A stretch of DNA of 20,344 nucleotides from positions 1 through 20,344 of IMG/VR virus record IMGVR_UViG_3300030099_000821. One strand, 5' to 3'. The position numbers and the translations under genes were made by a program. Positions 1-8,206 of this stretch are shown here, one piece after another (position 1 is the first letter of the stretch; each line of letters begins with the position of its first letter). Source of the stretch: a virus. The notes under the pieces were generated by a model. It worked only from the letters and a program-made list of their open reading frames with translations, had not been told where the DNA came from and searched no databases.

Positions 1-1125
1 AAAACCTATTCCATCATCAGCATCTTGAATGTCGCCTGTAAAACTATCGTCAGTTTCTACTGTTACTACTGCTCCACTTACTCCTGTTACATGTAGGGGT
101 ACATTTTTATGGTTTGCAGCCTCTGTGCTTATTCCTTTTATACAAATAAAATCTTCTCCTGCCGTAGTAGAGAATGTTGCTGCATCGCTACTAGAATCAA
201 AAGTTATTTGTACTACATTTGCACTTGTTCTTTGTATTCTATCTATCTTGAACATACTTCCAACAGGTCTTTCATATTCAACATAGTCATTTACAGCATA
301 GCTTTTACCTAAGTATAAATTTGTAGTTCTATTACTAGAAACATCTTGTCTGCCCCAGTATGTATATTCGTTTGTACTTGCACTTGCTAAGTTACTTGCC
401 TCTGTAATTTGAGTATCGTCTTTATCAAAGTATAAAGTATGTTCTGTACCACTAATAGTAAATCTATTGTCTTTTGGCCAGTCACAACCGCCTTGGTCTG
501 TATCTTTATACTTCCAGGGACAGCGTGCTGCAATAATAGTTCTTCTAGGTAGTTTTACTCCTTGAACATCAAATGCACTTGTTAGTTCGAACTCTACTAA
601 CTGTGGAGTTTCTTTTGTCTTTCTTTCTATATAGTAGCAATCTCTATTAAATTCTACAGGAGGGCAGTTAGGGTCATTTGCTACAGTTTTACCACTAGTT
701 GCTAGATACTTTTCTAAAGTTCTTCTTCGAATTACTTTTGCTCCAACTAAATCATCATAGTCTGAAAGAAAAGCATTCCAATACTGATTAACATTTGCAA
801 ATCTTACAAGAGGTCTTGGAAGAGTTCCTGTCCCCCTAGTTTCGAACCCCTCTGCTTCTACAGGAAATGCTGTATATGTTGCAGCACTATAATCTGTTCT
901 AGTTGTAGAACCATAGTTGTCTAGATTTATAGGACTATACCAACTAATGTCTGAAGTTCCTGTTGCTCCATTGTGAAAGTATAATCTATCTATACCATGT
1001 CCACCAATATTACTATCAGGTAGTTCTATTTCGAATACAATAATAAACCCACTAGCAATCGCTTGGCTTTGTATATCTTGTACCAAGTTGCCACCAGAAT
1101 TACCTGTATATATTGTATCACTCAT
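1..1125 (-). CDS. L: Minor tail protein L (tail tip, Fe-S type), 3' end cut by window
   Basis: Lambda gpL-like tail-tip protein that joins the tape-measure/tube initiator complex to the central fibre. The reading frame is open from ATG at 1125 to the window edge (375 codons visible). Matches to lambda gpL that I recognise are EGFETRGTGTLPRP at about residues 91-104 (lambda SGFELNGKGTSTRP), DDLVGAKVIRRRTLEKYL at 124-141, and RRTIIAARCPWKYKDTDQGG at 194-213, with Cys202 and Cys214 at the places of the first two cluster-binding cysteines of gpL. The visible part is already far longer than lambda gpL (about 230 residues), and the second Cys pair is not reached. At least 130 residues follow LYFDKDDTQI, apparently an insertion. 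The start overlaps the stop of gpM (ATGA), so translation is probably coupled; no strong ribosome site is seen. The family call is from remembered sequence similarity. Confidence 0.85.
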   Translation of the reverse strand, partial: MSDTIYTGNSGGNLVQDIQSQAIASGFIIVFEIELPDSNIGGHGIDRLYFHNGATGTSDISWYSPINLDNYGSTTRTDYSAATYTAFPVEAEGFETRGTGTLPRPLVRFANVNQYWNAFLSDYDDLVGAKVIRRRTLEKYLATSGKTVANDPNCPPVEFNRDCYYIERKTKETPQLVEFELTSAFDVQGVKLPRRTIIAARCPWKYKDTDQGGCDWPKDNRFTISGTEHTLYFDKDDTQITEASNLASASTNEYTYWGRQDVSSNRTTNLYLGKSYAVNDYVEYERPVGSMFKIDRIQRTSANVVQITFDSSSDAATFSTTAGEDFICIKGISTEAANHKNVPLHVTGVSGAVVTVETDDSFTGDIQDADDGIGF

Positions 1126-1541
1126 GCTTCAAATACTTCTTCCGCTTCACAGGTAAGACTATAAAATTCGTCGTACGCATATTGTTTATTATAGTTGCTA
1201 ATTACAACTTTTACAGTCTCTTCCCCATCAACAGAATTAGGTATTGTTAGTTGACAAGTGCTGACACTTGCTAAAGTATTGAAAAATTTATAAAGTTTAT
1301 CTATATCATCATTTGTTCTATTGGCAAATGAAAGTGCCCATTTTCTAGGGGTATTGTTTATTCCATCAACCATTCTTAGTTGATAGCCGTCTCCAAACTG
1401 AGCTTTAATAACTCTTGGAGCTGCACTTTGTTGAGCACCCTTATCAAACATTACAGGAGCACTAAATCCTGTTATATTTGTACCTGCGGATACTGTGCCT
1501 CCACCTGTTTGTACTGTGTTTGTTGTTATTCCTGTTGCCAT
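1122..1541 (-). CDS. M: Minor tail protein M (tail tip)
   Basis: A 139-residue protein of the lambda gpM family, a tail-tip component added between tape measure and gpL. The diagnostic stretch is RVIKAQFGDGYQLRM (about residues 43-57), matching the family pattern R.V.FGDGY.QR, followed by a beta-rich body with W.L.F at 68-72 and a C-terminal SLTCEAEEVFE resembling the lambda end (FSAEFEQV). The N-terminal 35 residues are Gly/Thr-rich and extra compared with lambda gpM (109 residues). The start ATG shares a base with the tape-measure stop (TAATG) and the stop overlaps the gpL start (ATGA), so the three genes are translationally coupled. The gene order tape measure-M-L is the same as in lambda. 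Confidence 0.88.
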   Translation of the reverse strand: MATGITTNTVQTGGGTVSAGTNITGFSAPVMFDKGAQQSAAPRVIKAQFGDGYQLRMVDGINNTPRKWALSFANRTNDDIDKLYKFFNTLASVSTCQLTIPNSVDGEETVKVVISNYNKQYAYDEFYSLTCEAEEVFEA

Positions 1542-4500
1542 TAGCCTCTACCTCTACCACCACTAGAATTTAATATTCCACCTGGTCTCATTTCTTCTTG
1601 TAATTTTTGTTGTACTAAGTTTCCAATCTGTCTACCCATTCCTGCTAGTGCTCCGTCGCCTACTGTATTTGTTTGAGCGCCTCCACCTTGCATATTTACT
1701 GTGACATTTACAATATTAGTACCACCTTCTCCCATCATCTTTACAGGTATGCTTCTATCATTTCCAAGAGGAACAACAGCTTCTCTTCCGTGTAGCTTTG
1801 CCATATAACCAGACTCAGGGCCGTCTGCTACACCTCCATGAGCATAAGATCTTTCTCCACCATACCTATCTCCGCTTCCTAATCCCATTAAGTCTGTGAA
1901 GCCTCCGCCTGACCCCATGCCAGGGAAGAAAGCCATCATAGCTTTTAGGGCTGCAGCTCTCATAAACATAGAGGCTAAGTCCATAAGTACTTGTTTTGTT
2001 AAATCTTTCATAGAATCTTTAAAAGATTTAGTTCCGTCTATCATAGCTTGGAACATATTTTGGAAACCATTTGAAAGAGTATCTTTTATACCATTCATAA
2101 GTTCAGTTTCTATTTTAAGCAATTCCATTGTTTCAAACTGCTTTTGAAGACCCTCAAGTTCTTTTTCAGTAAACTCAACTCCTAACTTTTTCTGTTCTGA
2201 TACAAATTGATGGTAAGCAGCTGAAGCAGGATTTATAGAGCCTATGTGCTCTCTTGCTATCTCTAACTCCTCTTGCATAATCTTGAGTTTTTGTCTAGCA
2301 ACATCTCCGCTTTCAATATCCTCTAGCATGACTTTCTTTACGGTCTCCATGTTTATTTGCTGTGTGAGACTGAGTTCTGTTTGTTTTAATTGGTTAAATT
2401 TCTTTTGTGTTTCTGTTAAGTCACCTGTAAACATACCGGTGGCTGCATTAAAATTACTTGCAGTTGTATCTGCTTTAAGATTAGTTATTTGACTTCCTAT
2501 ATTCTCCTTTTGAAGTTCAAGATTGCTAATAGTACTTTTGTGCCTACCTATTTGATTTCGTCTTTGTGTTGCTACTATTCCACCTGCTCCAAATTGAGAC
2601 ATTCCTGCAAATTGGCCTCCACCTACAGCTGCATCTCTTTTTTCTTGTAATCTTGCAAGTGCCATTTCATCTTTTAAAACTTTTTCTTGTTGTTTTAAAA
2701 CTTCCATCTTAGGCTCTAATTCAAAAAGTTTTTCTTTTATATCAAGTTTTTCTCTAAGCAAATCGTTTTGGAATTTTATAATATCTGCTTCAGTGTTTGC
2801 GTTCTCTACTGCTGCCGCTGAGGCTTCTACTTCAGTAGTACTAAGATTATTTTTTACTAAAGCGTCCTTAAGAGCTTCTTTATCCATATTTAAAACATCT
2901 TGTTTCTTAAATAATAACTTTCCTTGCTCATCTTCTAACGCTATTAAAATACCTCTTTGTTTTTCTAAAACAGCTTTTTCAGCAAGCTCTGCTGCCATGA
3001 TATCACTTTTAGCTTTATTTTCTTTATCTGTAAGCATAAGCCTATCATTTGCTATTCCCTGTTTTGTTCTCTCTAGTCCTACCTCTTCTACAAGTATTCT
3101 TTGTTGTTCTTTTCTATTATTAAGAGTATCCTGTACATTTTTTAGACCAAATTGTTGTAAAGCATTTACATCACTTTCTAATGCTTTTTGCTGTCTTAGT
3201 GTTTCCTCTTTAAATGCAATAACTTTTTCATCATCTTCAGTTTGTTTTTGAATAGCTGCAATGTCTTCTCGAATCTTTTTCTCTTCATGGTACTGCCCCA
3301 TCATTCTTTCATAAATTCTAGAGCCTTCTTTATGACCGCTTGCAATAATAGCGTTAATCATTTCTACTTCGCTAAGTAGTTCTCCTGCTTGGTTTTCCAT
3401 GCTTAAGACTGTGTTACTAAATTGAGCACCTGACGAAGAGCTATAGACTTGCTTACTACTATCTAGTCGTAACTTAGCTATTTGCGCTCCTCTAATCTTT
3501 CTTTGTTCAGCAAGTTGTCCTTTTAATCCGAATCGGTCAATTGTTTGATTTCCTTTTTCATCTACACCTAAACCTAGTTCTGCTTCTAAATCTGAGATAC
3601 TTGCTGAAAAAGCTGTTTTTAAGTCTTGGAAAGGAAGCTGTTTAAATTTACGTATTTGTTTATCAAGTGTTTTATTTAATGTTTCTTGGTTTTGAGAGAA
3701 TCTTTTTGAAGCTGCAGCAGCATTTTGATATCCATTAGCAAGACTAGTAAATTCTGATACCATAGCCGCTGTAATTGGTAATCCCTCTTGTATTCTACTA
3801 TTTAATTTGGCTAGGCCGGGAGCAACAATTTCTAAACTATCTCCCATTTTTCTAGCTTCCTTCATAAAGTCGCTATTCTTATCTGTACCTTTTGCAATTT
3901 CTTTATTATATTGTTGGATTCTTTTATTTAAGTCAGCACTACTGAGAGCATTACCAGATTGTTCTACCATTTGACTAATACCTAGTAACCCTGGAGCTTC
4001 TCTGACTTCTGCCATTTTGCTTAGTTCACTATTTAGTTGTTGAAACTCTTCTGTAGATTTCTTTGTTTCTTCTCTAAGTTTTTTAGCAGTCTCATCTAAG
4101 TCTCTAAAAAAGTTTATTAACGATGCAACTGCCTGTATTATCATAAAGACAATACCAATAATACCAGCTGCCATCATAGCTCTATTCATTGCTTTGGCTG
4201 CAAAAGCTGTGGCTCTAGTCATAGCTGTCATGGTAGCTTGATAAACCATTTGTGTACCTTTATAAGCAGCTCTCTTCATATTTTCAGTAGCCTGTACAAT
4301 AGATCTCTGCTTTGTACTAGAGCCTTGTAACATTGCGTCTTGTGCATTTAAGTGGTTTCTAAACGCTCTTCTTTCTTGAGCGTTCATCTTCATGTAGATA
4401 CCTTTCTTTTCACGCATCATACGTCTGTATGCGGCTACTTGTCGTTTACTGAGAGTTTCTTCGTTTTTTCCACTAAATTTCTTTACGCCTAAATCTTGGA

Positions 4501-5575
4501 GTCCTTTCTTAGAACTTGCTGCATCTACTGGGCCTCCTGCAAAGGCATCTCCTACTCCTTGTATAGATGCTTTAAATTCAGAGGCATCTGCTATAGCTTG
4601 TTTCTTATGGTCTTTAAACTTTGAAAGTGAATCAGCGGCTGCCTTGTTCATATCTGGCAGTAGTGATTTAATAATTGGAGTAACAAATAAACCTACAGCA
4701 GCTATAAGTGCCATAGAGTTTTCTTTGAAAAAGTTGATAATTGGAATTAGTCCTTCAATGATGAACTTTTGGAATCCCATGAGTAGGTCGTCCATCTCTT
4801 TTTGGAACTGACCTAATGCGAATGCATCTGGATCCATTATTTTTTGGATTGCTCCAAATTTAACTTCTGCCTGCCCTACAACATCATTTAAAACAGCTTG
4901 TGTTCTCTCAAACGCATTTAATTGTTCTCTTGTTTTTCCGATAGAAACAGCATACTTTGTAGTTGCATTTTCTAATCTCAAAACAATACCAAGTTCGTCC
5001 AAGAGTTCTGGCTCTGCTTTCGTAACACCACGAACAAGCCTGTTAAAAGAGTCTGTCAAGTCTCTACCAAGAGCAAGTGAAGCATCAGTTGCCGCTTTAC
5101 CTAATTGTTCCATTTGACTAGCACTTAGTCCAGAAGCGATACCAATAGCAGCTCCCTGTGCGGCAGTTTTAAAGTCTAGCATACCTTGAGTAGCGTCTTG
5201 AATATTAGTTGTCAAAGTTCTATATGCAGTACCCGTAACTGCTCCAAAAGCTTCTTGTGCAGCCATAAGGTTACGGGTCTCCATTGAAGACTTTAAGAAT
5301 TGGAATGCGGCAGTAAGCGCAAAGACCTGCGCTGCGATAGTTGCATAGACTTGAACAAGACCACCTTGCATGGTCGCCATCTTTGCAAATTCTTTAGTAC
5401 TGTTTGATGACTGCTGGGTTACACCTTTTATCGCACGGTCAGTATTTTGAGCAGCTCGACCAGTCTTATTTAAATTCTTCGCTAGTTTTTCTGCTTCTTT
5501 ACCTGTGACTTTAAAAGAACCACCATCGGTGGTTTTGATAATAATCTCAGCAGCTTGTATTTTCTTTTTTGCCAT
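1541..5575 (-). CDS. H: Tail length tape measure protein
   Basis: A 1344-residue tape measure, the longest gene in the window, which sets tail length and is expelled during DNA injection. Evidence: size, position directly after the G/GT chaperones and before M, long stretches of charged alpha-helix, and hydrophobic segments at about 73-92, 271-305 and 467-490. The C-terminal part has the pattern typical of lambda-like tape measures: a helical hydrophobic stretch (LTKQVLMDLASMFMRAAALK), a Gly-rich patch, then AHGGVADGPESG and LHGREAVVPLGNDRSIPV. At the usual rough ratio of about 1.5 angstrom per residue the tail would be about 200 nm, implying a siphovirus. No peptidase or lysozyme motif was found. 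The stop of the upstream T frame directly abuts this ATG (TAAATG), so initiation probably relies on coupling; the upstream AAAGG is a poor ribosome site. Confidence 0.95.
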   Translation of the reverse strand: MAKKKIQAAEIIIKTTDGGSFKVTGKEAEKLAKNLNKTGRAAQNTDRAIKGVTQQSSNSTKEFAKMATMQGGLVQVYATIAAQVFALTAAFQFLKSSMETRNLMAAQEAFGAVTGTAYRTLTTNIQDATQGMLDFKTAAQGAAIGIASGLSASQMEQLGKAATDASLALGRDLTDSFNRLVRGVTKAEPELLDELGIVLRLENATTKYAVSIGKTREQLNAFERTQAVLNDVVGQAEVKFGAIQKIMDPDAFALGQFQKEMDDLLMGFQKFIIEGLIPIINFFKENSMALIAAVGLFVTPIIKSLLPDMNKAAADSLSKFKDHKKQAIADASEFKASIQGVGDAFAGGPVDAASSKKGLQDLGVKKFSGKNEETLSKRQVAAYRRMMREKKGIYMKMNAQERRAFRNHLNAQDAMLQGSSTKQRSIVQATENMKRAAYKGTQMVYQATMTAMTRATAFAAKAMNRAMMAAGIIGIVFMIIQAVASLINFFRDLDETAKKLREETKKSTEEFQQLNSELSKMAEVREAPGLLGISQMVEQSGNALSSADLNKRIQQYNKEIAKGTDKNSDFMKEARKMGDSLEIVAPGLAKLNSRIQEGLPITAAMVSEFTSLANGYQNAAAASKRFSQNQETLNKTLDKQIRKFKQLPFQDLKTAFSASISDLEAELGLGVDEKGNQTIDRFGLKGQLAEQRKIRGAQIAKLRLDSSKQVYSSSSGAQFSNTVLSMENQAGELLSEVEMINAIIASGHKEGSRIYERMMGQYHEEKKIREDIAAIQKQTEDDEKVIAFKEETLRQQKALESDVNALQQFGLKNVQDTLNNRKEQQRILVEEVGLERTKQGIANDRLMLTDKENKAKSDIMAAELAEKAVLEKQRGILIALEDEQGKLLFKKQDVLNMDKEALKDALVKNNLSTTEVEASAAAVENANTEADIIKFQNDLLREKLDIKEKLFELEPKMEVLKQQEKVLKDEMALARLQEKRDAAVGGGQFAGMSQFGAGGIVATQRRNQIGRHKSTISNLELQKENIGSQITNLKADTTASNFNAATGMFTGDLTETQKKFNQLKQTELSLTQQINMETVKKVMLEDIESGDVARQKLKIMQEELEIAREHIGSINPASAAYHQFVSEQKKLGVEFTEKELEGLQKQFETMELLKIETELMNGIKDTLSNGFQNMFQAMIDGTKSFKDSMKDLTKQVLMDLASMFMRAAALKAMMAFFPGMGSGGGFTDLMGLGSGDRYGGERSYAHGGVADGPESGYMAKLHGREAVVPLGNDRSIPVKMMGEGGTNIVNVTVNMQGGGAQTNTVGDGALAGMGRQIGNLVQQKLQEEMRPGGILNSSGGRGRG

Positions 5576-6396
5576 TTACCTTTTTGCTTTTGCTCGCCTT
5601 GCTGAGGCGTCTTGCTTACGTTTAAGCTCTGCGTTGATACTCATCGTCGAGTAGCTTTCAATGTTTTTTAAGAAAAAGCAAACAGTCTTTTTGTCGTCCA
5701 CGCCTTGTATTTTTAATAAGGCTTCAAGAGCAGACCAGTCTTTTCCCATGTATGACCCACTCATTCCGTCCCATCTATCAGGAAGCATAGCGTGAACTAC
5801 AAACGCCTCCTGTATCTCTAAAGGAAAGTCCCCCATTTCTGGAGGCATTTCTTCTAGTTTAGGTTCTTGACCTAATTGCTCGCACATCATTAGATATGCA
5901 TCTAAACTTATGTTATCTGAGTAATATCTTTCAATTAGAGCAAGAGCCCACGCTACTTGCTCTGTGTAAAATTTTCGAGGTCACCTACCATTTCCGTTAC
6001 CCAACTATCAAAATCAGTAGAGTTTTTCATAAGAACTTCAACATTCTCTTGTGTAAAGTCTAGTTCTTTTTCTTCCTCTTCTGGAGTTAAATCTCCAAGT
6101 AGTAACATATTCTTAGCATATGCAAGTTTAAATCCTGTCCACCCTTTAATTACTGCTTTGGTGTACTCTTCTAAAAACTTATCATCGTCCATTACTTCTT
6201 CATAACTTCTTGTTTTTCTATTAAAGTTTTGAGTAACGCAACGTCCTCTTAATTTTACGAGTTCTTCTCTCGCCAAGTAACAAAGTTTTACTTTAAATCC
6301 TTCACTACCTGGATAGTCAAATTCTACAGTTTTGCTTGGAGTCATAAGACTTTTTAACGAGACTGCTTTGACTGGTTGTTTTACTGTGTCGTTCAT
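5576..6396 (-). CDS. Tail assembly chaperone, -1 frameshift fusion (gpGT-like)
   Basis: Predicted long form made by -1 ribosomal frameshifting: 143 residues from the G frame up to codon TTT (5970-5968), then 130 residues in the -1 frame to TAA at 5578-5576, 273 in all. After the slip the frame reads YTEQVAWALALIERYYSDN and runs without interruption into MMCEQLGQEPKLEEM at 5890. The T part on its own has an ATG at 5890 but no ribosome site before it, and its most natural beginning is 26 codons further upstream, which supports a fused product rather than a separate gene. In lambda the GT form recruits tail tube subunits to the tape measure; the same role is inferred here. The T part ends in a Lys/Arg-rich tail, ASARRAKAKR. 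Confidence 0.8.
5953..6396 (-). CDS. Tail assembly chaperone, short form (gpG-like)
   Basis: A 147-residue product of the 0 frame, the abundant short form of the tail assembly chaperone that coats the tape measure before tube polymerisation. Evidence: location between the major tail protein and tape measure, size close to lambda gpG (140), an acidic C-terminal half, and the presence of a -1 frame that continues without a stop into the downstream T-like region. The start has AGGA five bases upstream. It ends at TAG 5955-5953, fifteen bases beyond the predicted slippery heptamer. Sequence identity with gpG is not obvious; the call rests on synteny and the frameshift. Confidence 0.78.
   Translation of the reverse strand: MNDTVKQPVKAVSLKSLMTPSKTVEFDYPGSEGFKVKLCYLAREELVKLRGRCVTQNFNRKTRSYEEVMDDDKFLEEYTKAVIKGWTGFKLAYAKNMLLLGDLTPEEEEKELDFTQENVEVLMKNSTDFDSWVTEMVGDLENFTQSK
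5968..5974 (-). promoter_or_regulatory. Slippery heptamer A AAT TTT for -1 frameshift
   Basis: In the G frame the codons are GAA AAT TTT ACA; the heptamer A AAT TTT fits X XXY YYZ, so both tRNAs can re-pair in the -1 frame (AAA TTT). It lies just before the G stop (TAG 5955-5953), in the region where the two frames overlap, as expected for tail chaperone frameshifts. I did not model a downstream pseudoknot or stem. Confidence 0.72.
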
Positions 6397-6416
6397 ATAT
6401 TCCTGTCCCTGTAAGG

Positions 6417-6436
6417 AGGGGCGGCGAACCGCCCCT
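6417..6436 (-). terminator. UUCG-tetraloop GC hairpin after major tail protein
   Basis: On the transcribed strand AGGGGCGG-TTCG-CCGCCCCT forms a perfect 8-bp stem closed by a UUCG tetraloop, 15 bp after the major tail protein stop and 20 bp before the gpG start. It is strikingly GC-rich for this AT-rich region. It is followed by CCTTAC rather than a T run, so it is more likely a partial terminator or an mRNA 3'-end stabilising/processing hairpin than a strong intrinsic terminator. Confidence 0.7.
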
Positions 6437-6450
6437 ATATTGTTAAATTA

Positions 6451-7683
6451 TTAAGATACGTATGTTAAACTTATCTCATTTGCTGAACTACTTGCTGTTG
6501 AAGAAGAGAGGTCAGATGGTAAGCCATGGAAGGCTACATCTAAACTTACTACATCTTCTATACTATGTGTAGGTAGTTCAAGGTGTGCTTTAGGCACAGA
6601 TACACTTACTCTTGGTGTTTGTCCAGCTCCCCCAATGTGGAAGTCTAAATCAAACGCAGGAGATATCTGTCCTGTAGCTTCAATGAGGTTCTCAAACAAT
6701 TCTGCTGAGCCATCATTTACTGTATTTAAGTAACAAGTAAAGTTACCACTTACAGATCTAGTACCCATTACATGCCCTAGTGGTTGATTAACAACACCTA
6801 GAGTTTCTGGTGTTAGATATGTAAGATTGTTTTCGATAGTGATGTTTCCACCTGTTAACACCAAGTTATATGATGTTGGGTGTGTCCCATCAGTACCTGT
6901 TGACGCACTTGCATCAAATGCTAACGTCATACTTGTTAATTTTTGTCTAACGAAGTTGCTAGTACTACTAATTCCTTCGTTAATTAGACCTTTTGTTGTT
7001 GTTCCTCCAGCAGCTGTATTTAGCTGTGCAACTTCAGTAATGAGTTTACCCTGTCCAGACCAGTTAACTTGTGCTAATCCTTCAATATCGAAGTCAATAG
7101 ATGCTGAGCCTACTGAACAATCTGAAATTTTGTAAATAGTAACGTCTCCACCTGCTGATGTATCATACGTTGAAACATCGTCATCTTTAGCCGCTCCCAT
7201 TACAAAGAATAAGTCAAATACTCCTAATGCAACTTTGTTGGAGTTTTGAAAGTTAAACACGTTTGGTTCAAAAGAAGCCAACGTAGGTGCTCCTGTTCCG
7301 CCAACTGCTAAATTATAAGTAGTAGCAGACATAGCGCCCCATAATGGGCCTTCAACTGCAAATTTCTTTTCGTTACCTGCGTGAGAACCTTCTCCACCAG
7401 CGATAGTATAAGTATCACTAGAGTCTGAGGTAGACGGTCTCATGTATGTACTGAAACTCCACTCCGCTGGAGCGTAAGAATCGTTAAACATAGCTCTACC
7501 CCTTTTACTATTTAGGTTACTTCCGTCAGCTGCTTCACTTAAAGTAATCTCTGAAGTGTTTGTAGCCTGACTGAAAGAAAACCCATCAAGTACTGGTATT
7601 TCATAAAGTGCATCATCTGTACCAGAAGCACTAGCGTGCCACTTCATGAATACTTTGGTATCTCTACTAAAATGAAATGCCAT
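6451..7683 (-). CDS. Major tail (tube) protein
   Basis: A 410-residue protein placed between the tail terminator and the tail chaperones, where the tube protein lies in lambda-like phages. It is Ser/Thr/Gly-rich and beta-rich with few Lys and few Cys. It starts MAFHFSRDTKVFMKWHA and includes DGFSFSQATNTSEITLSEA near residues 33-51, which resembles tube-protein N-termini of marine siphophages. At 410 residues it is longer than lambda gpV (246), so an extra surface domain is possible, for example in the middle (about 200-300) or at the Ser-rich end. An AGGAG sits 8 bases before ATG. The strong UUCG hairpin directly after the gene suits a highly expressed product. The call rests on position and general features. 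Confidence 0.8.
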   Translation of the reverse strand: MAFHFSRDTKVFMKWHASASGTDDALYEIPVLDGFSFSQATNTSEITLSEAADGSNLNSKRGRAMFNDSYAPAEWSFSTYMRPSTSDSSDTYTIAGGEGSHAGNEKKFAVEGPLWGAMSATTYNLAVGGTGAPTLASFEPNVFNFQNSNKVALGVFDLFFVMGAAKDDDVSTYDTSAGGDVTIYKISDCSVGSASIDFDIEGLAQVNWSGQGKLITEVAQLNTAAGGTTTKGLINEGISSTSNFVRQKLTSMTLAFDASASTGTDGTHPTSYNLVLTGGNITIENNLTYLTPETLGVVNQPLGHVMGTRSVSGNFTCYLNTVNDGSAELFENLIEATGQISPAFDLDFHIGGAGQTPRVSVSVPKAHLELPTHSIEDVVSLDVAFHGLPSDLSSSTASSSANEISLTYVS

Positions 7684-7741
7684 TTTATTCTCCTATCTCT
7701 CTGAAAGAGCTTTGCCAAGTATTTACTCGGCGTAACTTTTT

Positions 7742-8206
7742 CTAGTATTGAATCTCTGCGACGACTTCTCCGACACCGAGAGGTTCTAATACACCTTCGT
7801 CTGTATCCACAGAAAGAATTGTAGTCTTTACTGTCGTTTGAGACGTACCTGTTGAATCTGTATACGTTAAAGGATCGTTATCTTCAAGTACAGTTTCAAC
7901 ATCTTCTAGTAACTCTTCTAATGCTAGTATTACATCATCTTCATCATGTATATAACATCTAACAGTTACTCGTAAAAATCTAAATCGAAACCCGCCACCT
8001 TCATATTCGCGAGTTTCTTGTCCTGCTCCAACTTGGATTGCGGGAAAGTCTGTGACTTCGTCCCAAAATCTAAGTCTTGGCTCAACGCTTTGAACCGCTG
8101 TTCTAAAAGGAGGATTGCCGTCCAAACTTTGGTTTAGTTTCTCGGCTATTGCTCCTACTATGGCTCGTCTACGCGTTGAATATTTTCTTGCTGTAGTTGA
8201 GTCCAT
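7742..8206 (-). CDS. Tail terminator-like protein
   Basis: A 154-residue protein, probably the tail terminator that caps the tube and joins it to the head (the gpU/gp17 role). Supporting features: position directly before the tube protein gene, size, an N-terminal basic helix (ARKYSTRRRAIVGAIAEKL), a central strand run (DFPAIQVGAG, FRFRFLRVTVRCYI), a helix ALEELLEDVETVLEDN, and a terminal strand GEVVAEIQY, the alpha/beta pattern of this family. Its ATG shares a base with the upstream stop (TAATG), preceded by AGGAG at 6 bases. The name rests on synteny and predicted fold. Confidence 0.68.
   Translation of the reverse strand: MDSTTARKYSTRRRAIVGAIAEKLNQSLDGNPPFRTAVQSVEPRLRFWDEVTDFPAIQVGAGQETREYEGGGFRFRFLRVTVRCYIHDEDDVILALEELLEDVETVLEDNDPLTYTDSTGTSQTTVKTTILSVDTDEGVLEPLGVGEVVAEIQY

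Noticed and set aside
29-286. Short plus-strand frames at the left end
   Set aside because: They lie antisense to the gpL gene, whose frame is open from 1125 to the edge and matches the family.
2793-3251. Plus-strand open frame of 152 codons
   Set aside because: It is antisense to the tape measure; Ser/Leu/Cys-rich composition is what Lys/Glu-rich helical coding gives on the opposite strand. No ribosome site or family match.
7684-7741. Weak hairpins (GCCGAG...CTTGGC and CTCT...AGAG) before the major tail protein
   Set aside because: Only 4-6 bp with a G-U pair and no T run; could be chance. Not called a terminator.
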